Source: an uncultured Clostridium sp. (GTDB taxonomy: Bacteria; Bacillota; Clostridia; Lachnospirales; Lachnospiraceae). From it: 29,121 nt of DNA. The stretch is from positions 1 to 29,121 of the forward strand of contig URNT01000037.1 of assembly GCA_900549235.1 (NCBI GenBank), given 5' to 3'. Under the pieces are notes generated by a model that had not been told where the DNA came from, did no database searches, and saw only the letters and a program-made list of their open reading frames with translations. This document shows, in pieces, positions 23,334-29,121 of this stretch. Position 1 is the stretch's first letter; every line of letters begins with the position of its first letter. The position numbers and the translations under genes are program-made.

Positions 23334-24185
23334 ATGGATGTACGGGTATTAGAATATCTTATTATGATAGAACAGGAAAAAAGCATTTCGGGAGCGGCAC
23401 AGAGGGCTCATGTATCTCAATCAGCTTTAAGTCAATGTCTGGCCAAGGCAGAAACAGAGCTGGGGAGTCCCCTTTTTGTACGTGTTAACCGTCAGATGGA
23501 GCCGACCCGCATAGGGGAAATATATCTGAAGGGGGCCAGGGAGATGCTTGAGATTAAAGAGGATGTTTACCAAAAGATCAGGAATCTGGAAAGCTCCGGT
23601 GCCCGGTCAATCAGGCTGGCAATGGATTGCCAGGTTTATCAGAAGCTGGTTCAGTCTGTGATTCCGGTACTTAAGGAGGAGTATCCTGAAGTACAGCTTA
23701 AGCTGCTTACAGCAGACTCTCTTACTGTACGTCAGTATTTGACAGAACAGATTGTAGATGGAGGAATTTTGTGCGGCCGGGAAAATTCAAGCAGTATGCT
23801 GACATTGCGCCCTCTGTTTCGGGAGCAGCTTACAGCCGTTTATCCATATGAGAAACGAGGAGAGCAGCAGCCTTTTGTGTATCCTCAGAGAGGTACTTAT
23901 TTTCGCCCTGTATTTGAAAAAATATTATCAGAAATGCAGCTGGATCCTGGCTTTTATTATGAGGCAGCAGACTTTGAGCAGATGAAGAAACTGGTACAGC
24001 AGGGATATGGATTTACCTTTTTGCCTGAAAACATGGCAGAGGGAGATCCGGCGGTGTATACAGAACCGCTGAAGAAAAGATATGAGTATATAATATTTTT
24101 TGGAATCCCCAGATATTCGGAATCGAATCCTGTATTGGAACGATTATATGAGCTTGCAAAGGAGAATGATGAATATGCCTTCTGA
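23334..24185 (+). CDS. LysR-family transcriptional regulator, second of a tandem pair
   Basis: A 283-aa protein, preceded by GAGGAG and starting 14 bp after the first LysR gene. The helix-turn-helix is at about 16-35 (SISGAAQRAHVSQSALSQCL), and the effector domain (90-280) is slightly shorter than in its neighbour. The two proteins share layout but differ widely in sequence, so this is either an old duplication or recruitment of a second regulator. It may respond to a different signal for the same transport/catabolic unit. Its 3' end overlaps the acyltransferase start by 11 bases. Confidence 0.88.
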   Translation: MDVRVLEYLIMIEQEKSISGAAQRAHVSQSALSQCLAKAETELGSPLFVRVNRQMEPTRIGEIYLKGAREMLEIKEDVYQKIRNLESSGARSIRLAMDCQVYQKLVQSVIPVLKEEYPEVQLKLLTADSLTVRQYLTEQIVDGGILCGRENSSSMLTLRPLFREQLTAVYPYEKRGEQQPFVYPQRGTYFRPVFEKILSEMQLDPGFYYEAADFEQMKKLVQQGYGFTFLPENMAEGDPAVYTEPLKKRYEYIIFFGIPRYSESNPVLERLYELAKENDEYAF

Positions 24186-25227
24186 ATTTCACCCCACCCG
24201 CACCCCAAAATACGACGTCCTACGCCTTCTTTCCCTCTTTTCCATCCTCATGGTTCACGCCATGCCTGTAGAGACCTCCACCCGGACGGAATGGTATTTC
24301 AACATCATCACGACGCCTGTCCTTTTGTCCTTTGTAGGCATCTATTTTATGATGAGCGGGATGTTTCTTCTGGAAAGAGGAACGGAGCGGATCGGGGCAT
24401 TTTACAAAAAGCGTCTGATCCAGATCGGGATACCGTTTCTGGTCTATGATTTTATATATTATTGCTACAATGTGCATACAGACGGCGAGGTTTTATCTAT
24501 TCCGGGGCATCTGGCGGAATTTTTCCGTCAGGTGGTCACAGCCGGAGTACCCAGGGCGGGCCATCTGTGGTATATGTATGCCCTGGCGGCCTTTTATCTG
24601 TGCGCGCCTTTTCTGGCTCGGATGCTTAAGGGAATGACAGACCGGGAGCTCAGATTGTTTTTGATCCTTATGCTGGTGCTTCAGGGGCTTGATGTGGCCG
24701 GGGAGATCACAGGTATCAGCATCAGCCCCTGGGCTCAGTACGTGCTTTACACCGGCTGGGTATATTACTTTTTACTGGGCTATGGACTGAAGCGGCTGTG
24801 CGGGAAAAAGCAGGTTCCTGCGGCAGTATTTCTGGCAGCTCTGGGGCTTTTGTGGGACGTGGCGTCCAAGGTTTTTCTGCCCTGGTGGACACCTGCCAAT
24901 CCTCACAAATCACCGGCTATGGTCTTTCTCTGCGGAGCCATTTTCCTGGTGTTTGAGCACTTTGGGGATGGGATTCCTCAGTGGATAGGAAGGGCAGGCA
25001 GATGGATAAGCGGATACAGCTATTCCATCTACCTGATCCATTTCCTTATCATACGGTTTTTCGTGGTTCCGGCCATGGATGGCTTTCTGAAAGCCCATTA
25101 TATTGCAGGCTCCTTTGTGGTGACCGCTGCAGGCTTTGTGCTGTCTCTTGGTGTGTCCGTGATCGTAGATCACCTGGTGGTCCGGCCTCTTATTTCTTTA
25201 GCAGGGCTTTGTCGAACTCGGGGTTAA
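24175..25227 (+). CDS. Membrane acyltransferase 3 family protein
   Basis: A 350-aa protein. The ATG at 24175, ten bases after AAGGAG, is preferred; ATG at 24169 is possible. About ten hydrophobic segments and acyltransferase_3 features are visible: KYDVLRLLSLFSILMVHAMP (11-30) with the conserved histidine in MVHAM, MMSGMFLLERG, and FYKKRLIQIGIPFLVYD. The family moves acetyl or other acyl groups onto cell-surface sugars or wall polymers. The start overlaps the end of the second LysR gene (24185), so translation is probably coupled. Its last 38 bases overlap the end of cotJC on the other strand. Confidence 0.88.
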   Translation: MPSEFHPTRTPKYDVLRLLSLFSILMVHAMPVETSTRTEWYFNIITTPVLLSFVGIYFMMSGMFLLERGTERIGAFYKKRLIQIGIPFLVYDFIYYCYNVHTDGEVLSIPGHLAEFFRQVVTAGVPRAGHLWYMYALAAFYLCAPFLARMLKGMTDRELRLFLILMLVLQGLDVAGEITGISISPWAQYVLYTGWVYYFLLGYGLKRLCGKKQVPAAVFLAALGLLWDVASKVFLPWWTPANPHKSPAMVFLCGAIFLVFEHFGDGIPQWIGRAGRWISGYSYSIYLIHFLIIRFFVVPAMDGFLKAHYIAGSFVVTAAGFVLSLGVSVIVDHLVVRPLISLAGLCRTRG

Positions 25228-25801
25228 AATAATAAAAGTTCTTGGCATCCAGGGTTTCCTTGATCTTTTCCAGAGCCTCGCCGAAGCGCTGGAAGTGGAC
25301 GATCTCTCTGGCGCGGAGGAATTTAAGGGGCGCCAGCACATCCGGGTCATCAATGATCCGGATCAGGTTTTCGTAGGTGGTCCTGGCTTTTTGTTCTGCA
25401 GCCAGGTCCTCGTGAAGATCGGTGATGGCGTCGCCCTTGGACTGAAATTCCGTGGCGGTAAATGGCACTCCGGCTGCGGCAGTAGGCCACAGGCCAGTGG
25501 TATGATCGATATAATAGGCGTCGAAGCCAGCAGTTTTTGCCTGCTCCGGCGTCAGATTTTTGGTCAGCTGGTAGATGATGGCGCAGATGATCTCTAGATG
25601 CCCAAGCTCCTCTGTGCCGATGTCCGTAAGAAGTCCGCCAACTTCCCTGCATGGCATGGTGTAACGCTGGGAAAGATAACGCATGGAGGCGGCAAGCTCC
25701 CCGTCGGGCCCGCCGAACTGACTGATTATTAAGGACGCCGTTTTTGGACAGGTCCGGGTGATATTAACAGGAAATTGAAGCCGTTTTTCATAAGTCCACA
25801 T
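25190..25801 (-). CDS. cotJC: Spore coat protein CotJC (manganese-catalase-like)
   Basis: A 203-aa protein with the ferritin-like manganese catalase fold. Ligands: E35, E65-x-x-H68 (in GTEELGHLE), E136 (AAEQKA) and E166-x-x-H169 (AREIVHF). It belongs to the spore coat or its inner layers in Bacilli and Clostridia, and may remove peroxide. AGGAGG lies inside cotJB; the ATG shares one base with the cotJB stop. Length matches the family. It is the last gene of a three-gene operon expressed in the mother cell in known sporulating species. The 3' end overlaps the acyltransferase gene by 38 bp. Confidence 0.96.
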   Translation of the reverse strand: MWTYEKRLQFPVNITRTCPKTASLIISQFGGPDGELAASMRYLSQRYTMPCREVGGLLTDIGTEELGHLEIICAIIYQLTKNLTPEQAKTAGFDAYYIDHTTGLWPTAAAGVPFTATEFQSKGDAITDLHEDLAAEQKARTTYENLIRIIDDPDVLAPLKFLRAREIVHFQRFGEALEKIKETLDAKNFYYFNPEFDKALLKK

Positions 25802-26103
25802 CAGATGGCACCTCCTACGTTTTCCCAGGGCAGCGGCCCGTCGGTCCAGGTAAAATGCTTCTGCGCCGGATAGGTGGTCAAAAACTGAGTCTGGTTATTG
25901 GTATCCGGGCACACACAGTTTCTTGTAAGGGGTTCAAAGTGTTTCGCGAAGGTCTCAAGCAGCTCTTTTCTCTTTGCCTGCTTGAGACTGAATTCATCCA
26001 GAGCCTGGCTGTCCGCAGGATGGGTATCCAGGTAAAGGGTCAGGTCATCCAGAGCGAAGCTGATTTCATTGATCTCCTTTAAAAGGGTGTTCCGATCAGC
26101 CAT
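25801..26103 (-). CDS. cotJB: Spore coat protein CotJB
   Basis: A 100-aa protein with the CotJB pattern: helical N-terminus (INEISFALDDLTLYLDTHP, about 11-29), D-x-x-A-L-D-E-F, and the C-terminal Y/W-rich end FTWTDGPLPWE. It is part of the cotJ operon; CotJB is thought to act with CotJA and CotJC in coat assembly. Its ATG overlaps the end of cotJA by 8 bases, and its stop overlaps cotJC by one base, so the operon is translationally coupled. Confidence 0.95.
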   Translation of the reverse strand: MADRNTLLKEINEISFALDDLTLYLDTHPADSQALDEFSLKQAKRKELLETFAKHFEPLTRNCVCPDTNNQTQFLTTYPAQKHFTWTDGPLPWENVGGAI

Positions 26104-26269
26104 TTACCCCACCTCCCTGCTTATAAAATGGAAGATCCAGGGACGGGAAAATGGTTCCCTGCTTCAGTGCCCTGGCTGGCTCGTAGGGCGTCTCCCAGGG
26201 CTGGATGGGGATGGTGGCGATGGCAAGGCACAGATGGGGGACTTCATTTTTACAATTACACAGATCCAT
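26096..26269 (-). CDS. cotJA: Spore coat-associated protein CotJA
   Basis: A 57-aa protein starting at the ATG at 26269, seven bases after AAAGGAG. It has the CotJA signature: LAIATIPIQPWETPYEPARA (15-34), L-x-x-G-T-IFPSLDLPF, then a short tail. The N-terminus has three cysteines (C4, C6, C14). It is the first gene of the cotJ operon. A second ATG at 26273 is out of frame and too close to the ribosome site. Confidence 0.93.
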   Translation of the reverse strand: MDLCNCKNEVPHLCLAIATIPIQPWETPYEPARALKQGTIFPSLDLPFYKQGGGVNG

Positions 26270-26305
26270 ACATTTGCTCCTTTCTTGCTGTTTCGTGATA
26301 CGCTC

Positions 26306-26313
26306 TTAGTATG
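26306..26313 (-). promoter_or_regulatory. Possible sporulation sigma (SigE-like) -10 element before cotJA
   Basis: On the - strand CATACTAA lies 36 bases before the cotJA ATG and resembles the CATA-A-T core of SigE-dependent -10 elements. No convincing -35 was seen. The assignment leans on the known mother-cell control of cotJ. Confidence 0.3.
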
Positions 26314-26433
26314 GCTGGTGAGACAGGTTCTAAACTTGATAAAATAATTAATTGGTGAAAGTGTTCCCTTTTTTGGTAAAACGTGATATGCTCCACTTAA
26401 GGGTTATAAACATAAAAACAGGGGGAACTACAT

Positions 26434-27846
26434 ATGATCACAAGACTGGAATCAGATTCCATCGGCACTATGGAGGTGCCTCAGAAAGCCTATTATGGAG
26501 TGCAGACCCTTCGTGCGAAAAATAATTTCCGGATCACCGGAAGGCCGCTGCATCCAGAATTTATAAGGAATCTGGTAAGGATCAAAAAAGCGGCAGCATT
26601 TACCAATATGAGCGCTCATATGCTGGATGAAGCGGTGGGCCAGGCTATTGTGAGGGCCTGCGATGAGATCATAAGCGGTAAGCTCCACAGTCAGTTTATC
26701 GTAGATGCCATCCAGGGCGGCGCCGGCACCTCCGCAAATATGAATGCCAACGAGGTGATCGCCAACCGGGCCATCGAGATTTTGGGAGGACAGAAGGGGG
26801 ATTATTCCATCGTTCATCCAAACGATCATGTCAACATGGCTCAGTCCACAAATGATGTGATCCCAAGCGCAGGAAAGCTGACGATCCTGGGACTCCTTCC
26901 TGGGCTTCTTGACGAGCTGGAGCGCCTTCAGAAGGCACTTCGCCAGAAGGCCATCGAGTTTGATGATGTGGTGAAAATGGGCCGGACCCAGCTTCAGGAT
27001 GCGGTTCCCATCCGTATGGGACAGTCCTTTGAGGCTTACGCGGCTGTGATCGGCCGGGACATCCGGCGGATCAGGGGACTTGAGGAGGAGCTTAAGCAGC
27101 TGAATATCGGAGCTACTGCTGTAGGAACGGCGATCAATGTGAATCCGGTGTACCTGTTCCACATTATCCGAAACCTGAACGTAGTCTGTGAGACGGACTG
27201 TGTACAGGCAGATGATCTGTTTGACGCGACCCAGAACCTGGACAGTTTTGTCCATACCTCCGCTGCCCTCAGGGTGTGTGCGGTGAACCTTTCAAAGATC
27301 TGTAATGACCTGCGTCTTTTGTCCAGCGGGCCAAAGGCGGGACTGGGAGAGATCAATCTTCCGCCTAAACAGAATGGTTCTTCTATTATGCCCGGAAAGA
27401 TTAATCCTGTGATCCCTGAGGTGGTTTCTCAGGTGGCATTTAATGTAATTGGAAATGACGTGGCGGTGACGATGGCGGCAGAGGCGGGCCAGTTGGAGCT
27501 GAATGCTTTTGAGCCGGTGATCTTTTATAAGATATTTGAATCCATTGACACCATGACCGGCGCGGTAGAGACGCTGATCGACAACTGTATCCTGGGAATT
27601 ACGGCGAACCGTGAGCACTGTAAGGCCCTTGTGGAGTCCAGTGCAGCCCTGGCAACGGCGCTTTGCCCTGTACTGGGATACAAAAAATCGGCCGATATTG
27701 CGAAGCAGTCCATGACCACCGGGGTATCGGTGCGGAAAATCGTTCTGGATGAAAAGCTGATGACCGAAGCCCAGTTGGATCTGTGTCTGAATCTGAAGGA
27801 CATGACCAAGCCGGGACATATGGCGGAGTTTGTGAAGGTAGATTAA
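26434..27846 (+). CDS. aspA: Aspartate ammonia-lyase
   Basis: A 470-aa protein of normal aspartase length, preceded by AGGGGGAA. It converts aspartate to fumarate and ammonia. Fumarase/aspartase superfamily motifs: GTSANMNANEVIANRA (about 98-113), STNDVIPSA (about 138-146), and the signature GSSIMPGKINPVIPE (315-329) with the mobile serine loop. N-terminal RLESDSIGTMEVPQKAYYGVQT is typical of AspA and FumC alike. GTSANMN and the IPEVV after the signature favour aspartase. Next to a genome segment with gdhA and adhE it fits amino-acid fermentation. It is divergent from cotJABC and ends in a strong terminator. Confidence 0.93.
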   Translation: MITRLESDSIGTMEVPQKAYYGVQTLRAKNNFRITGRPLHPEFIRNLVRIKKAAAFTNMSAHMLDEAVGQAIVRACDEIISGKLHSQFIVDAIQGGAGTSANMNANEVIANRAIEILGGQKGDYSIVHPNDHVNMAQSTNDVIPSAGKLTILGLLPGLLDELERLQKALRQKAIEFDDVVKMGRTQLQDAVPIRMGQSFEAYAAVIGRDIRRIRGLEEELKQLNIGATAVGTAINVNPVYLFHIIRNLNVVCETDCVQADDLFDATQNLDSFVHTSAALRVCAVNLSKICNDLRLLSSGPKAGLGEINLPPKQNGSSIMPGKINPVIPEVVSQVAFNVIGNDVAVTMAAEAGQLELNAFEPVIFYKIFESIDTMTGAVETLIDNCILGITANREHCKALVESSAALATALCPVLGYKKSADIAKQSMTTGVSVRKIVLDEKLMTEAQLDLCLNLKDMTKPGHMAEFVKVD

Positions 27847-27866
27847 AATGTGCTGACAGACAGCAG

Positions 27867-27903
27867 AAAGCCCAGGCACTGGGGATGCCTGGGCTTTCTT
27901 GTA
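27867..27903 (+). terminator. Terminator of aspA
   Basis: A perfect 12-bp stem, AAAGCCCAGGCA (27867-27878) with TGCCTGGGCTTT (27886-27897), loop CTGGGGA, then CTTGT. Confidence 0.88.
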
Positions 27904-27970
27904 TAAAAGGGGGGATAAAAATGTGTGAAAGGGGGAGGGCCCTTTCGGTTTTTGCAACAATCAAATGTTT

Positions 27971-27997
27971 TGTCCTCTTGCTTACAGGACATATTAT
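27971..27997 (+). promoter_or_regulatory. Dyad overlapping a possible promoter upstream of the AraC gene
   Basis: TGTCCT (27971-27976) and AGGACA (27986-27991) form a perfect dyad with 9 bases between. It lies within a possible promoter TTGTCC-N16-TATTAT (27970-27997). A second, weaker candidate promoter TTGCAG-N16-TAAGAT lies closer to the AraC gene. The dyad could be an operator or a leader hairpin. Nothing else is seen in 27904-28120. Confidence 0.35.
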
Positions 27998-28120
27998 AGG
28001 ATAAAAGCATTGCAAATTCCATTGTGAACCGACAAAAAAATATTGCAGATCGCCCATAGTATGTTAAGATATAAAAAGAGGATAATACAGATAAAATGTG
28101 TATTCAGAAGGGAGAAAAGG

Positions 28121-28951
28121 ATGTATCAGGAAGAAAGCTTTCGCACGCCTCAGATCATCTATGCCCATACCCGCAGTGATGAGGCGGATATGGAGTACAA
28201 GCTGCACTGCCACAACAGCTATGAGCTTTATTATATGATTACGGGAAATGTGACCTATTCATTGGAGGGAAAATCCTATCGGCCCAGTCCTGGAAGCCTG
28301 ATCGTGATCCCTCCGGACTGCTTTCATGGGCTTCAGGTGCTGGATGGAAGCGAATATCACCGGATCCGGGTGCATTTTGTGCCCGAGCTTCTCAGCGAGA
28401 AGGAGACGGCTGTGCTTTTGGAGCCATTTTTCAAAAGCTGGTGCTGTTTTGAGGAGCAGTTTCAGCTGGAATGGTATTTTTATTCTCTTGAGGAGTGCGG
28501 AGCCTATGGGAAGGAGCTGCAGGATATTGCAATTCGCGCACGCCTGCTGTCAATTTTAGCCAAGATTTTTGCAATCTGCCAGAAGGGCACCGGAATACGG
28601 AGCGGAAACGAAAGTCAGGCTCAGGAGATCATACGCTATATTAATCAGCATCTGAAGGATCCTCTTACCCTGGAGGGGCTGGCGGCAGATTTCTATATGA
28701 GTAAGAATCATCTGACCAGCATATTTAAGCGGGCAACGGGGACAACGGTAGCCAGGTACATTTTATATAAAAGAATGAATGTGGCAAGGCGTGAGCTGAC
28801 CGCAGGGGCGCCGGCGGCAGAGGCAGCGTTAAAGGCCGGCTTTGGGGATTATTCCAGCTTCTTCAGAGCCTATAAAAAGCTCTTTGGCTGCGCGCCTACG
28901 GATAAAAATACGGCGGCTCTGCCGGATATGGATCAGAGCGGAGTCTTTTGA
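28121..28951 (+). CDS. AraC-family transcriptional regulator
   Basis: A 276-aa protein; the ATG at 28121 follows AAGGGAG by 6 bases, while an in-frame ATG 26 codons upstream has no ribosome site. N-terminal cupin sensor (about 10-90): LHCHNSYELYYMITGNVTY (26-44), then SPGSLIVIPPDCFHGL (about 56-71). The C-terminal double helix-turn-helix (about 170-265) contains LTLEGLAADFYMSKNHLTSI as first helix pair, and AALKAGFGDYSSFFRAYKKLFG as the AraC signature. It likely senses a sugar or related compound. No transport or catabolic gene follows in the window, so the target is unknown. It ends in a strong terminator. Confidence 0.92.
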   Translation: MYQEESFRTPQIIYAHTRSDEADMEYKLHCHNSYELYYMITGNVTYSLEGKSYRPSPGSLIVIPPDCFHGLQVLDGSEYHRIRVHFVPELLSEKETAVLLEPFFKSWCCFEEQFQLEWYFYSLEECGAYGKELQDIAIRARLLSILAKIFAICQKGTGIRSGNESQAQEIIRYINQHLKDPLTLEGLAADFYMSKNHLTSIFKRATGTTVARYILYKRMNVARRELTAGAPAAEAALKAGFGDYSSFFRAYKKLFGCAPTDKNTAALPDMDQSGVF

Positions 28952-29017
28952 AAAAAATTATTGACAGATCTGGAAGGGGGATTTTAGGGCATCAGGCAGT
29001 GGATAAAATGATGACTG

Positions 29018-29056
29018 CAGGCTATCGTACTGATAGGGTACGATAGCCTGTTTTTT
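29018..29056 (+). terminator. Terminator of the AraC-family gene
   Basis: A perfect 13-bp stem, CAGGCTATCGTAC (29018-29030) with GTACGATAGCCTG (29038-29050), loop TGATAGG, then six T's. Confidence 0.93.
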
Positions 29057-29067
29057 CAACCGCGCTC

Positions 29068-29121
29068 TAGAGCCTGTTTGAAAATTCATTCCCGCCATCT
29101 GCACGTCCCACTTCGCGGCAT
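29068..29121. repeat. Possible end of a dispersed repeat or mobile element, cut by the window edge
   Basis: From about 29068 (AGAGCCTGTTTGAAAATTCA onward) the sequence no longer looks like the local coding or intergenic DNA. It has the look of a mobile-element or repeat terminus. This rests on impression only; the partner end is outside the window. Confidence 0.2.

Noticed and set aside
26452..27255. A 267-codon - strand frame inside aspA
   Set aside because: It is fully antisense to a well-conserved aspartase, with no ribosome site and no recognisable domain.
28043..28120. A longer AraC-type protein starting 26 codons upstream
   Set aside because: The extension is Lys/Arg-rich without a ribosome site and overlaps the likely promoter; AAGGGAG precedes the ATG at 28121.
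1..29121. CRISPR arrays, prophage, integrated element or complete insertion sequence
   Set aside because: No regularly spaced repeats, transposase, integrase or phage structural proteins were seen on either strand.

Overview
The window looks like a chromosomal segment of an anaerobic, spore-forming Clostridia, most likely Lachnospiraceae. This is inferred from protein content: bifunctional AdhE, a clostridial-type hexameric GDH, a cotJABC spore-coat operon, choline-binding-like wall repeats and tandem WYL regulators. There is no rRNA, canonical tRNA gene, CRISPR array, transposase or phage gene. Genes are densely packed on both strands, with strong AAGGAGG-type ribosome sites and clear TTGACA/TATAAT promoters.

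Layout. 1-700: a ferritin-like gene (-) that seems to abut the 3' remnant of an unrelated + strand gene. 716-3180: a secreted wall-binding repeat protein (-) divergent from a MerR regulator (+). 3206-6030: adhE with a near-consensus promoter, a Rex operator just downstream of the promoter and a strong terminator. 6050-7240: a small XRE regulator divergent from an 80-aa unknown gene across two matching operator-like dyads, then a RelB-type antitoxin whose YafQ-type toxin partner is broken.

7253-12500 is the most interesting region. Two tandem WYL-domain genes (-) are divergent from rtcB (RNA ligase, +). Downstream of rtcB a 468-bp gap carries an RNA that folds as a circularly permuted tRNA, followed by a slipin/SPFH gene. 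The RNA has every arm of a tRNA, but the 3' half precedes the 5' half, the acceptor stem is closed by a short linker and the anticodon stem runs on into a 19-position helix. This is the architecture of YrlA-type bacterial Y RNAs, which in other bacteria sit beside rtcB and the Ro60 homologue Rsr. No Rsr is present here. I read the block as an RNA-repair/RNA-handling module, with the WYL pair as likely regulators.

12559-19751: an M13 lipoprotein peptidase, gdhA with its own promoter and a structured leader, a sodium/solute symporter, a MATE exporter (-) and a 114-aa unknown protein. 19789-25227: an enolase-superfamily sugar-acid enzyme and an SLC13-type permease (-), divergent from two tandem LysR regulators across a LysR-type dyad, then a membrane acyltransferase. 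25190-26269: cotJA-cotJB-cotJC (-), with cotJC overlapping the acyltransferase gene tail to tail. 26434-29056: aspA and an AraC-type regulator. AdhE (NADH reoxidation), GdhA (ammonia/2-oxoglutarate) and AspA (aspartate to fumarate plus ammonia) together suit an amino-acid- and sugar-fermenting gut-type anaerobe.
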